From Methanobacteriota archaeon (GTDB lineage: Archaea; Methanobacteriota; Methanobacteria; Methanobacteriales; Methanobacteriaceae): DNA of 64,000 nt. Shown piece after piece: positions 35,714 through 44,054 of the stretch. Below the pieces are notes generated by a model. That model saw nothing but the letters and a program-made list of their open reading frames with translations. It was not told the origin of the DNA and did not search any database. Made by a program: the position numbers and the translations under genes. The DNA lies in NCBI GenBank assembly GCA_023436175.1, contig JAEZKE010000140.1:1-64000 (forward strand), given 5' to 3'. Within the stretch, counting starts at the first letter, position 1. The number at the start of each line of letters is the position of its first letter.

Positions 35714-36444
35714 CCCATCTCATCACAAGATTCAATGAACACGTTTGAGGCTATATCTCGCCCAAGAGCTAGTTTTGATCCTCTAACTGCAACTTCTACA
35801 GGGCCTCCGAGTGGGGCGACTTTGATTACACTTATAATTGCGCCAATGGTAATTCCCATATCTAGAAGCCTTCGAATTACCTTGTGATCTCCCCTTATAA
35901 AACTTACTCTACCTTTTTTGTGTTCGTTAAGGTCAAGTATTGAGATTAGGTTTTCATTTCTCTTTCCAACTTCTTCTACATCTACTTCTTTCCTTTCTTT
36001 GCATTCTTCACAGGTTGTAAATTTTAAATCACATTCTGGAATAACGCTGTCACCAGGACATTTGTTTGGCTGTTCTAAAAGGTGGCAGAGTGCTCTTTCT
36101 GCATCGTCAGACAGTACATGTTCCATTTCACATGCCTGATCATGAATTTTATCACTTTTGATCTTTAAAATGTCGCATAAAAATCTTTCGAGTAATCTAT
36201 GTTTTCTGGTAACTTTTTTTGCAATTTTAAGACCATTTTCTGTCAATATAACTCCTTTATATGGAGAATATTCTACATAGCCTTTATCTGCTAATTTTTT
36301 AAGCATTTGGGTAGCGCTTGCTGGTGCAATTTTTAGATTTTCTGAAATCATTGAAGTTGAAACCCTTTCTCCATTTGGGCCAAGCTTATATAATAACTCA
36401 AGATATTCCTCTACATTTCCGCTAAGTGTTGCATTCTTTGACAT
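35707..36444 (-). CDS. DtxR-family metalloregulator with FeoA-type C-terminal domain
   Basis: A 245-residue iron-type regulator. Residues 1-70 are the winged helix ([12 protein letters not shown] ... [23 protein letters not shown]). The metal-binding dimerisation domain follows ([25 protein letters not shown]). A short cysteine cluster ([15 protein letters not shown]) leads into a FeoA/SH3-like domain at about 180-245. A regulator with FeoA at its end, overlapping feoB, replaces a separate feoA gene. The start at 36444 abuts a palindrome, TTTAGGTCCACCTAAA, that looks like its own operator. The protein should block its own operon when ferrous iron is bound. Confidence 0.92.
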   Translation of the reverse strand: MSKNATLSGNVEEYLELLYKLGPNGERVSTSMISENLKIAPASATQMLKKLADKGYVEYSPYKGVILTENGLKIAKKVTRKHRLLERFLCDILKIKSDKIHDQACEMEHVLSDDAERALCHLLEQPNKCPGDSVIPECDLKFTTCEECKERKEVDVEEVGKRNENLISILDLNEHKKGRVSFIRGDHKVIRRLLDMGITIGAIISVIKVAPLGGPVEVAVRGSKLALGRDIASNVFIESCDEMGC

Positions 36445-36516
36445 TTAGGTCCACCTAAAACTTTAATGAGTATAGTTATTGCAGAAACTATATAAAGTTT
36501 TTGGTATGCCTAAAAA
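36444..36516 (-). promoter_or_regulatory. Promoter and two DtxR-type operators of the iron operon
   Basis: On the minus strand, a TATA box CTTTATATAG lies at about 36490-36500. Site 1, TTTAGGTCCACCTAAA (36444-36459), is a perfect palindrome of the TTAGG/CCTAA type that covers the AGGTGG ribosome site and touches the ATG. Site 2, TTTTGG-TATG-CCTAAAA (about 36498-36516), overlaps the BRE/TATA side and is imperfect. Binding of both would block TBP/TFB and translation start. Assignment to the neighbouring DtxR protein is by motif similarity and position. Confidence 0.72.
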
Positions 36517-36738
36517 ATTTAAAAGATAAATACATAACACAAAAAAATAGTTTTATCCATATACCTGTGCTAATTACTATATAGCTTTTATTGGCCAATA
36601 TTAGAAGGGTTAAACAGAGTATATAATTTATACCTATAAAATTTAAACTTTTAAAAATTGATCCTGAACTCATAGATGAATTCAGGAATAAAATGTTAAT
36701 GACCAAATTAACAATATTCACTTTACATTTTTAGAAAT
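36517..36738. other. Gene-free stretch before the repeat copies
   Basis: Featureless AT-rich DNA. A 77-codon frame exists on the minus strand (36488-36721) but overlaps the iron promoter and has low-complexity hydrophobic content; I do not accept it as a gene. Confidence 0.45.
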
Positions 36739-36834
36739 AGTGTCCTGGACACTTTTAGGGGCTAGTGTCCAGGGAGACTTTTTATGGTCCATTTTAAATA
36801 TAATCCCTAATGATTTATATATATTTGCATTTCG
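36739..36834 (+). repeat. Dispersed module copy B: hairpin plus TATA-like tail
   Basis: The copy begins with a palindrome (AGTGTCC T GGACACT, 36739-36753) and a second hairpin in which GGACACT (36747-36753) pairs with AGTGTCC (36764-36770). Then follow AGGGAGACTTTTTATGGTCC and the AT tail TAATGATTTATATATATT with GCATTTCG. From GGACACT on it is about 88 bases and aligns with copy A (1563-1650, reverse strand) and copy C (36922-37003). The two palindromes share one arm, so the RNA or DNA could switch between two hairpins. Confidence 0.8.
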
Positions 36835-36921
36835 TTTAAATATAATATACATATAACAATTAATTTTATATTATTTTACATATTAGATATATTTTCTATT
36901 TATTTAAAAATAATTAGGCCT

Positions 36922-37003
36922 GGACACTCTATAAACAAGTGCCCAGAGTACATATGGTCAATTTAAGTAATGATTTAATGACTTATATATTTTTGCATAT
37001 CAA
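36922..37003 (+). repeat. Dispersed module copy C: hairpin plus TATA-like tail
   Basis: GGACACT (36922-36928) pairs with AGTGCCC (36938-36944) with one G-T pair. The tail ATGGTCAATTTAAGTAATG, then GACTTATATATTTTTGCATAT, matches copies A and B. It is about 175 bases after copy B in the same orientation. The tail is the best conserved part, which suggests it is functional, perhaps as a promoter, the hairpin being a binding site. Confidence 0.75.
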
Positions 37004-37338
37004 TTATAAAGACCATTCAATTATAGATATATATTAATGAAGTATAAAAGAAAATTTATAAATTTTGAGCAATATCCTTTACTTTTTCTAAAGTGGATTT
37101 TTTATTTACATGTGAATTTAAACAGTTTTATGATATTGGAATATATTTCTGTTTAATTTTTTTGAAAATTACCATCTCATGAAACAAATTATTATTCAAT
37201 TAAATTATTCTATTATGCTCATAACTCGTTAATTACTGGTTTTATAACAAAAAATTTTCTAAAACTTAATTTATTCCGAAATAGATATAAATAAGCTCGG
37301 GGATAATGGTAACCTGTTAATAAGAGGAAGTAAAAAAT
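37004..37338. other. Gene-free stretch after repeat copy C
   Basis: AT-rich, no open frame. GAGGAAGT before the gene at 37339 is a ribosome site, and TAAATAAGCTCGGGG at about 37288 may contain a TATA-like box. If copy C is a promoter, its transcript would start near 37010 and could run through here into the next gene, leaving a 330-base leader. Confidence 0.45.
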
Positions 37339-37935
37339 ATGGCAGGATTGGGCAGAGGAGCTGCAATACTAATAAGCGTAATAATTGGTCTCATTATTTT
37401 ACCTATTCTTGGGATTAAAGGACTATTTTGCATGGTAATAATTGGTTTTATTGCAAATTACCTTACAGTAGACAGCCAGAGGAGTTATATAATCGGCACA
37501 ATTGCGGGAGGTATAATTGGCCTTATTGTTTTTATGTTCGGTTTCTTTGCTTCACCTACACTCCCTTATACTCCAAGTATATCCACTTCCAAGATGATCA
37601 GTCTACAATTAGGAGGATTATTCACATTACTACTCGGATTTATTCTTTTAATTGGTGTTTGTGCCGGATTAGGGGCCGTTGGAGGGGCTATTGTACAAAA
37701 ACTTTTTAAAAAGAAAGCTGAAACTGGTAGATACAGTGAAGGGTATCAAAGAAGAAATACACAAGAGTATAAAAAAAGAAATATACCCCAAAAAAGTTTT
37801 ATCAATAAATTAATGGCTTTAACTAAAAATAAGTCCCAAAAAAGGTTTAATAGTAAACCAAGAAGGGATTTAAATAAAAATAGACGCAGAAAAAGCTTTA
37901 ACGATAAACCTAAAAGAACATTAAATAAAAAATAG
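37339..37935 (+). CDS. Membrane protein with highly basic C-terminal tail
   Basis: A 198-residue protein: about four membrane helices (residues 5-125) of the DUF5518-like glycine-rich kind, then a tail of about 70 residues with more than 20 Lys/Arg (residues 128-198, e.g. KRFNSKPRRDLNKN and RKSFNDKPKRTLNKK). The two pieces just cited are near repeats. The tail should face the cytoplasm and could bind DNA, RNA or acidic lipids. I know no protein with this combination. GAGGAAGTAAAAAAT precedes the ATG. Confidence 0.75.
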   Translation: MAGLGRGAAILISVIIGLIILPILGIKGLFCMVIIGFIANYLTVDSQRSYIIGTIAGGIIGLIVFMFGFFASPTLPYTPSISTSKMISLQLGGLFTLLLGFILLIGVCAGLGAVGGAIVQKLFKKKAETGRYSEGYQRRNTQEYKKRNIPQKSFINKLMALTKNKSQKRFNSKPRRDLNKNRRRKSFNDKPKRTLNKK

Positions 37936-38028
37936 ACTAATTTTATTTTCTTTCAGATTATTTAATAATAAATAACACCCGTTATATTTATATAAATTAA
38001 ATTTAAGAAATCACATTATTTAATCTTT

Positions 38029-38142
38029 AACGCTCATGTTTATTGCATGAAATACGTATGTTAAATTGTAGATTTAATTATTAATTATATAAAAATTACT
38101 TTAAGAACATACAAATCTACACAACTTCTGCATATGAGCGTT
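38029..38142. promoter_or_regulatory. Nested inverted repeats upstream of the GMC oxidoreductase
   Basis: Two inverted repeats are nested: outer arms AACGCTCAT (38029-38037) and ATGAGCGTT (38134-38142), extended by imperfect TTAA flanks; inner arms GTAGATTT (38068-38075) and AAATCTAC (38113-38120). The whole lies 45 bases before the start of the oxidoreductase gene. It could be a structured leader RNA or a cruciform/loop operator. Confidence 0.45.
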
Positions 38143-38186
38143 TAATAATTTAAACATCGTTAATTCAATTAAAAAGGAAATTAAAA

Positions 38187-39383
38187 ATGAAAGCCATAGT
38201 TGTGGGATCAGGTGCAGGTGGAGGAACCATTGCAAAAGAACTTGCAAAAGCAGGGATTTCAGTCGACTTAATCGAAAAAGGTCCAGCTACCAGTACTGAA
38301 AAAGCGTATAAACACTATAATATATTGAATGTAGGAACAGAAGTATCAAGTACCATTTGTTTGGGTGGTACTACTCTTGTAACAGCAGGAAATGCAGTAA
38401 GAACCTGTGAAGAATCTTTTAAGAAATTAGGAATTGATTTGAGCCGTGAGTTTGAAGAAATAGAGGATGAACTACATATAAATACTCTTCCAGATTCACA
38501 TTTTGGAGAAGGAACAAAAAAAATAATGGACGCTGCAAGATCTTTAGGTCTGGAAATTCAAAAAATGCCCAAGTTCATATATCCTGATTCATGTAAACCC
38601 TGTGGTAAATGCGCTTTTGGCTGTCCAAAAGATGCAAAATGGACCAGCATGGAATTTATCAAAGAAGCTGAAGAATACGGTGCAAATATTATAGAAAATA
38701 CTCCCGTTACAGATATAATACTTTCCAATGGGAAAGTAAATGGAGTAAAAAGTGATGGCAAGATCTTTAAAGCAGATATCGTAATTTTATCCGCCGGTGC
38801 AATAGAAACACCAAGATTACTGCAAAAAATAGGCATAAACGCTGGCAACAACCTTTTTGTTGATACATTTGTTACAGTTGGGGGCCTGCTTAAAAATATA
38901 AAGTACAACAAGGAAGTATCCATGAATGCCCTTATAAAATTGGATAATATCGTTTTAGCGCCTCATTTTTCGGGAATTTTAGTAGACAAACTCAAAAAAT
39001 TTAAAGCCCGAAAAAAAGATGTTCTTGGACTCATGATTAAGATAAAAGATGAACCTTCGGGTAAAGTCACTCAGGATGGAGTAATAAAATTCAACACTGC
39101 AGAAGATGTTGCTCTTTTAGCGGAAGGATCAGCAATTGCTGGCTCAATATTAACTGAAGCAGGTGTAATTCCAGAGACACTTGTATCTACTTATGCAAGG
39201 GGCGCCCATCCTGGTGGAACCGCTGCAATTGGAGATGTAGTTGATACAGATCTACAAACAGAAATAAAAGGTCTTTATGTTGCAGATGCAAGCGTTTTCC
39301 CTGAAGCTCCAGGTGCACCTCCGGTTGTTACCATCATCGCGTTAGCAAAAAGACTTGCAAAACATATAATTAATGAGATATGA
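38187..39383 (+). CDS. GMC-type FAD oxidoreductase with four-cysteine motif
   Basis: A 398-residue flavoprotein. The N-terminal FAD-binding Rossmann motif is [19 protein letters not shown] (GxGxxG), and the C-terminal GMC signature is [14 protein letters not shown] followed by [15 protein letters not shown]. In between, residues 136-146 have C-x2-C-x2-C-x3-C, a ferredoxin-like pattern ([11 protein letters not shown]) that might hold an iron-sulfur cluster. Such a motif is common in anaerobic relatives of the GMC family. The protein is shorter than classic GMC enzymes. The substrate is unknown; no neighbour gives a clue. AAAAAGGAAATTAAAA precedes the ATG. Confidence 0.85.
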   Translation: MKAIVVGSGAGGGTIAKELAKAGISVDLIEKGPATSTEKAYKHYNILNVGTEVSSTICLGGTTLVTAGNAVRTCEESFKKLGIDLSREFEEIEDELHINTLPDSHFGEGTKKIMDAARSLGLEIQKMPKFIYPDSCKPCGKCAFGCPKDAKWTSMEFIKEAEEYGANIIENTPVTDIILSNGKVNGVKSDGKIFKADIVILSAGAIETPRLLQKIGINAGNNLFVDTFVTVGGLLKNIKYNKEVSMNALIKLDNIVLAPHFSGILVDKLKKFKARKKDVLGLMIKIKDEPSGKVTQDGVIKFNTAEDVALLAEGSAIAGSILTEAGVIPETLVSTYARGAHPGGTAAIGDVVDTDLQTEIKGLYVADASVFPEAPGAPPVVTIIALAKRLAKHIINEI

Positions 39384-39416
39384 TTAAAAATTTGAGTTAA
39401 ATTGAAGAAATTAAAA

Positions 39417-39761
39417 TTATAAATGCTCATGAGTAGTCAGTTTGGATTTAACATTTACCAGGGTGCTTTTAGCACCTCTTAATTTATTGATTTTATCGAA
39501 AATGTCCACATTGTCTACTATATCCAAATTGGCATAAATAATGTTGTATTTAGCAGATTCAAGCATATTTTTTTCTTCAAAGTTTTTCATACTGTCTATT
39601 ATCATGTCTAATTTATCAATAACTTTTTTTAATTCATAATTTACATTTCCAAGATCTATAATTTCCTTAGTAGATTCAAACATAATATCCATCAAATCAT
39701 CTAATTTATGGATTAAAAGATCCAATTCAATTAGAGCATCTTTGTAGTTCATTTTAATCAT
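39417..39761 (-). CDS. Hypothetical helical protein, 114 aa
   Basis: A 114-residue acidic, helical protein with heptad spacing across LIELDLLIHKLDDLMDIM and LKKVIDKLDMIIDSMKNF, suggesting a coiled coil or helical bundle. There are no cysteines or membrane segments. It is not recognised. It is convergent with the oxidoreductase gene (33 bases between stops). Two possible ATGs, four codons apart, are not distinguished by a ribosome site. Confidence 0.65.
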   Translation of the reverse strand: MIKMNYKDALIELDLLIHKLDDLMDIMFESTKEIIDLGNVNYELKKVIDKLDMIIDSMKNFEEKNMLESAKYNIIYANLDIVDNVDIFDKINKLRGAKSTLVNVKSKLTTHEHL

Positions 39762-39917
39762 GTCTAAATTTTTATATCAGTATTTGAGGATTAATTATTA
39801 GAATTTAATTCAAAATTCAATAAAAATGATAATTAAAGCATAAATTGGAGTATGTAGTAGTTATAGGTTAAAAAATGGTAAAAAATAGATAATCAAACGA
39901 ATTATCCATTCATAAAT

Positions 39918-40295
39918 CTAAACCTGTTCTAATTTCCTTGTTTTATAAATAATCAACCCCCCTATTACAAAATTAGCAATTGCAACTATAATCAGTTCAA
40001 TCCCTGAAGCTGCACTTACTGTAAATCCAGCATTAATAAAACCAGCTGCACTTAATAACTGTATCAATCCTAAAATCCACAAAATAACTCCAACAGCATA
40101 TATGGCCACGAAACTTTTAGATATCCAGATCAATACTGCAAAGAGAATAAAAATTACTCCAAATACAGTGGATGAAAATTCGAGGCTCAAAATCCCCCAT
40201 AGTGCCACAAGAATAGTAAGCCTCTTAATCCATTTTTGACTTTTCTCACCAACTGGTTTTACACTCTTATTGTAATTTTTAACTTTTTCATTCAA
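39918..40295 (-). CDS. Hypothetical membrane protein near the P-type ATPase
   Basis: A 125-residue protein with four predicted helices in the order typical of the SPW-repeat/DUF308-like small membrane proteins: the first starts at WGILSLEF, and a terminal one ends before YKTRKLEQV. It has a basic N-terminus (KSVKPVGEKSQKWIKRL). It lies 68 bases downstream of the P-type ATPase gene on the same strand; co-transcription is possible, but there is a T-run in between. GGAGGGTAATAT precedes the ATG. Confidence 0.7.
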   Translation of the reverse strand: MNEKVKNYNKSVKPVGEKSQKWIKRLTILVALWGILSLEFSSTVFGVIFILFAVLIWISKSFVAIYAVGVILWILGLIQLLSAAGFINAGFTVSAASGIELIIVAIANFVIGGLIIYKTRKLEQV

Positions 40296-40363
40296 GATAT
40301 TACCCTCCTTTATATTAAAAAGATATAATAACTTTTAATTAAACTGAAAAGCATACTAACCAG

Positions 40364-43099
40364 CTAATCCTGCTTTGAATAATGTTTTTTATTACTGTAG
40401 CGAATGTATACCTTAAATAGCTCCCCTATAATAAAAAGTAATATTGCCGGAATGAAACATATGCCCCACTGGTACGCATCAAGTGAAACAGTACCAAAGA
40501 GCTCATGGAAAACCCTTGTTTCTGTAATGAGGATTGTACCTAAAAGAATCCATAGATAAGCATAAAGGAGCCTTATATTTGAAAATGTAGCGCTTTGAAA
40601 TGCAGTATCTTTAGGAAATCTAAGATTTAGAGCAAGAAAGATGTTCATCAGTGATATTGATACAAGTCCCATAGTCTGACCGATTTGCATGGAACCATAG
40701 AATACCTGTCCTATATGGTACACATAGAGTGATGTTGCGGCCATGAATGCACCTGCAATAAATAATCTAATATACATGCCTTTTGAGATGATCTCTTCGT
40801 CATGTTTTCGAGGTTTTCGTGTCATAATACCCGGTGATGCCATATCAAGCCCAAACATCACACCAATTGGCGCTACAACGAGCATGTGAACCCATAATAC
40901 TTGTCCTGGCGTGAAAAGTGCTGTGCCAGCAATTGTAAATATTGAAGAACCTAAAAATGCCAGAATGAACATAAACATGTTGGCAATCTGAATTCGGAGA
41001 AACTTCTGTAGATTATCATAGATCTTCCTCCCTTCTTCGATGGCAGTCACGATGGTTTTGAAGTTATCATCAACAAGGATCATCTTGGCAGCCCCCTTGG
41101 CAACATCAGTACCTGTAATGCCCATTGCAATACCAATATCAGCTGTCTTGATTGAAGGAGCGTCATTTACACCGTCACCGGTCATGGCTACTATATTGCC
41201 TTTTTTCTTAAGAGTCTTCACCAGCCTGACCTTATGTTCTGGTGCAACCCTGGCAAAAACTCCAATCTCATCAATTTGATTTTCAGCTTCTTCATCGGTT
41301 AGTGCTGCAAATTCTGCACCAGTGATTGTTCTCCCTTCAATACCCAGTTCCCGACCAATAGCCTCAGCTGTAACTGCATGGTCTCCAGTAATCATTCTGA
41401 CTCTAACACCTGCTTGTTTTGCTTTTTTAATAGCATCCTTTGCTTCTGCACGTGGAAGATCAACTTCTCCAATAAGTGCGGTCATGGTAATGTCTTGCAT
41501 GAGCGGCATCAAATCTGCACTCGGATCAAAGGATGAGGATTCAAAATCTTTTTGTGCAAGGGCAAGAACTCGTAATCCTTCGCTTGCTATTCTTTCATTC
41601 TCTTCTTCAACTTTTTTCCTGTCATCTGTACTTAGTTCATTGGTTGACCCGTCAGGCATTAGTCCGTAAGCAGACATTCCAAGGATCACGTCAGGAGCCC
41701 CTTTAATATATGCTCGGATTACCTGCATGCCTCCTCGTGTTTTCATTTTATGGAATGTTGCCATGAATTTGTATTCAGAATCAAATGGAATACTAGCAAT
41801 CCTTGGATTATTCTTTCGGAACTCCTGGACATTCAAGCCTCCCTTTTCAGCAAGCGCATAAAGTGCAGCTTCAGTCGGATCTCCTATTACTTCTCCATCC
41901 CGGATATCTGTGTCAATGCAAAGAGCACATGGAAATAAGATATAATCCATGTTCTCTTCTGGTTTTCCTTCTGTTCTCTCTATTTTTCCATCAAAGCTGT
42001 AGCCTTCCCCTGAGACAGTATAACGGTGCTGTGCTGTTGAAATGTTCCGTACAGTCATCTGGTTCATGGTGAGTGTCCCTGTCTTGTCTGAATTGATTGC
42101 TGAAGTAGAACCAAGTGTTTCTACTGCAGGAAGGTTTTTGATGATGGCATTCTTCTTTGCCATCGCCACCATACCCATAGCCAGGATAGTGGTTACAACA
42201 GCAGGCAGGGCATCTGGAATAGAACCGATAGCCAGAGATATACCAATATTAAACAGGTTTGTGAAGGAGCCTCCCTGAGAAAGCCCAATTACCAGAATAC
42301 ATATAAATGCTAGCACTGCAATCCCTATGATAAAGAGGGTGACTCTATCAATTTGCTGCATGAGGGGAGTCTTTCCTGCCTTATGCTCCCTGAGCATGGT
42401 AGCTATATGCCCCACTTCTGAGTTCATGCCAGTTTGAGTAACCAGAATCTCGCCATGGCCTCGGGTAACGTTTGTATTCATAAAAGCCATGTTAACTCGA
42501 TCCCCAAGGGGAATATCCTTTTTGGTGATCACATCGGTGTTCTTGTCAACAGCCATGCTCTCGCCGGTAAGGGCGGCTTCTTCCACCTGGAGATTTGCAG
42601 CGACCACCACCCTGCCGTCAGCAGGGACACGATCACCCGCATCTAAAATTACAACATCTCCAGGTACAATTTTTTCAGCTTCAATTTGGGTAATGACACC
42701 ATTTCGCCGCACTTTGGAAACGACTTTCATCATTTTATTAAGTTCAGCAACGCTTTTTGAAGCCTTGGCCTCCTGACGATACCCCAGATTAGCTATGAAG
42801 ACTGTTAAAAGAATAAGGAGTATAAATGTTCTGAGTTCACCAATTAAAAGGCCCACTATAGCTGCAATAACGAGGACAATCTGCATGTAAGCCTTGTACT
42901 GTTCCAACCATTTTCTCCAGGCAGGCTTTTCCTTTTCTTCTTCAAGTACATTGGGCCCATAGCTTTCTAAACGGTCAGATGCTTCAATAGAGCTAAGTCC
43001 TTGCTCAAGTGAAACTCCAACCTTTTTTGCAGCTTCTTCCTTGATTAATGTGTACCATTCCTCTTCAATGCCTGAAGATTGCGATGGTGGATTAGACAT
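40364..43099 (-). CDS. P-type cation-transporting ATPase (P2-like, atypical ion site)
   Basis: A 911-residue P-type ATPase with actuator TGES (178-181), phosphorylation motif DKTGTLT (D338), TGDHAVTAEAIG and MTGDGVNDAPS. The architecture fits P2 pumps of the calcium or Na/K kind. The ion-coordinating helix 4 has PDALP (295-299) instead of PEGLP, and helix 6 has WVHMLVVAPIG where calcium pumps have WVNLVTDG. Ca2+ is therefore doubtful; other cations, such as H+, are possible. The gene looks visibly richer in G+C than its surroundings. AGGAGCCAAAAT precedes the ATG. The 394 bases before it are gene-free. Confidence 0.9.
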   Translation of the reverse strand: MSNPPSQSSGIEEEWYTLIKEEAAKKVGVSLEQGLSSIEASDRLESYGPNVLEEEKEKPAWRKWLEQYKAYMQIVLVIAAIVGLLIGELRTFILLILLTVFIANLGYRQEAKASKSVAELNKMMKVVSKVRRNGVITQIEAEKIVPGDVVILDAGDRVPADGRVVVAANLQVEEAALTGESMAVDKNTDVITKKDIPLGDRVNMAFMNTNVTRGHGEILVTQTGMNSEVGHIATMLREHKAGKTPLMQQIDRVTLFIIGIAVLAFICILVIGLSQGGSFTNLFNIGISLAIGSIPDALPAVVTTILAMGMVAMAKKNAIIKNLPAVETLGSTSAINSDKTGTLTMNQMTVRNISTAQHRYTVSGEGYSFDGKIERTEGKPEENMDYILFPCALCIDTDIRDGEVIGDPTEAALYALAEKGGLNVQEFRKNNPRIASIPFDSEYKFMATFHKMKTRGGMQVIRAYIKGAPDVILGMSAYGLMPDGSTNELSTDDRKKVEEENERIASEGLRVLALAQKDFESSSFDPSADLMPLMQDITMTALIGEVDLPRAEAKDAIKKAKQAGVRVRMITGDHAVTAEAIGRELGIEGRTITGAEFAALTDEEAENQIDEIGVFARVAPEHKVRLVKTLKKKGNIVAMTGDGVNDAPSIKTADIGIAMGITGTDVAKGAAKMILVDDNFKTIVTAIEEGRKIYDNLQKFLRIQIANMFMFILAFLGSSIFTIAGTALFTPGQVLWVHMLVVAPIGVMFGLDMASPGIMTRKPRKHDEEIISKGMYIRLFIAGAFMAATSLYVYHIGQVFYGSMQIGQTMGLVSISLMNIFLALNLRFPKDTAFQSATFSNIRLLYAYLWILLGTILITETRVFHELFGTVSLDAYQWGICFIPAILLFIIGELFKVYIRYSNKKHYSKQD

Positions 43100-43493
43100 A
43101 TTTTGGCTCCTCCCAAATACATAGGGGACTTATCAGCTGGAATTAATTACTTACTAAATTCTTCCCGTTTATATTAATTAATAATATATAAAAATATGTT
43201 AATAAACTTTTATGAATATATTAAAATAATTAAAATAATTAAAAGCTTTTTAATCTTATTATTAAAGAGTTTTTTTATAAAAAAATATAAATGAAGCAGT
43301 TTAAAATAGGATTAGAGAAGATTAATTTTTATTTTTTAAAATGGACTATTTAACTATAGTTTTTAAAATAAATTAACAATATTTAATTTATATATGTGAA
43401 AATAAGTTTCTATGATATAAATTTAAAATAAAAAAACGCAAGTTAAAAAATGCCATTCATTACAATAGTATTTTTTATGGTTAAATAAGGAAA
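43100..43493. other. Gene-free AT-rich stretch
   Basis: The 394 bases between the start of the P-type ATPase gene and the end of the MarR gene are very AT-rich with long homopolymer runs and AT palindromes of no specific form. No open frame. The ATPase promoter presumably lies at 43170-43200 (TAATATATAAAAATA), but this is not precise. Confidence 0.45.
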
Positions 43494-43925
43494 TTATTCA
43501 ATATTTTCACTTATTTTAAACAGTATTTCTTTAAATGTTTCTATTTCTTCATCTCTAAGACCCTTTAACATTTTTTTAGTGATTTCTAAATTTTCTTTAT
43601 CGATATCTTCCAGTAATTTTTTACCCTTGGGAGTTAATTCAATTAAAAGTTTTCTACGGTCTTTTTCTCCCACTTTCCTGTTTACGAATCCTTTCTCTAA
43701 CAGCCTATCTATGGTCCTTGTTGGAGTACTCACCGCAACACCCAGTGTTTCAGCAATTTGCTTCATAGTTTTAGGCTCATCAGGCCCCACAGCATAAATT
43801 GCACTTGCCTCCGCTATAGTTAAATTCTTATAAATTTTTAACAGGGTTTCTTGACTTGCTTTACTCAGTTTATTGTTTATTACATCAAAAAGAGCTGTAA
43901 CTATCCTTATATCATCATCATTCAT
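43494..43925 (-). CDS. MarR-family transcriptional regulator
   Basis: A 143-residue winged-helix regulator of the MarR family. The HTH is MKQIAETLGVAVSTPTRTIDRLLEKGFVNR, followed by the conserved wing DRRKLLIELTPKGKKLL and helices for dimerisation at both ends. It faces the hydrolase/CPBP genes starting at 44055, a frequent layout for MarR-controlled resistance or stress genes. Two direct repeats ATATTCCGATA lie at 43956-43982 in between. The signal is unknown. Confidence 0.9.
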   Translation of the reverse strand: MNDDDIRIVTALFDVINNKLSKASQETLLKIYKNLTIAEASAIYAVGPDEPKTMKQIAETLGVAVSTPTRTIDRLLEKGFVNRKVGEKDRRKLLIELTPKGKKLLEDIDKENLEITKKMLKGLRDEEIETFKEILFKISENIE

Positions 43926-43955
43926 AGTTGATTTTCTATCATTTTCTTGATATAA

Positions 43956-43982
43956 ATATTCCGATAGCTATATATTCCGATA
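43956..43982. promoter_or_regulatory. Direct repeats ATATTCCGATA in the MarR/hydrolase divergent region
   Basis: ATATTCCGATA occurs at 43956-43966 and again at 43972-43982, 16 bases apart, in the region between the MarR gene and the divergent hydrolase gene. The repeat is only partly symmetric (TCCGA). Its position just upstream of the MarR start fits an operator used by that regulator. Confidence 0.5.
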
Positions 43983-44054
43983 AGTATATATTATAGTTAT
44001 CAAATATTATGTGTTACATATAGTTTGACATGCGTAATATTAGGGGATTGAATT

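Noticed and set aside
36488..36721. 77-codon frame upstream of the iron regulator
   Set aside because: It overlaps the iron promoter, is hydrophobic low-complexity and has no ribosome site.
43255..43290. AT palindrome TTTTTTTATAAAAAAA before the P-type ATPase
   Set aside because: Homopolymer symmetry expected in AT-rich intergenic DNA.
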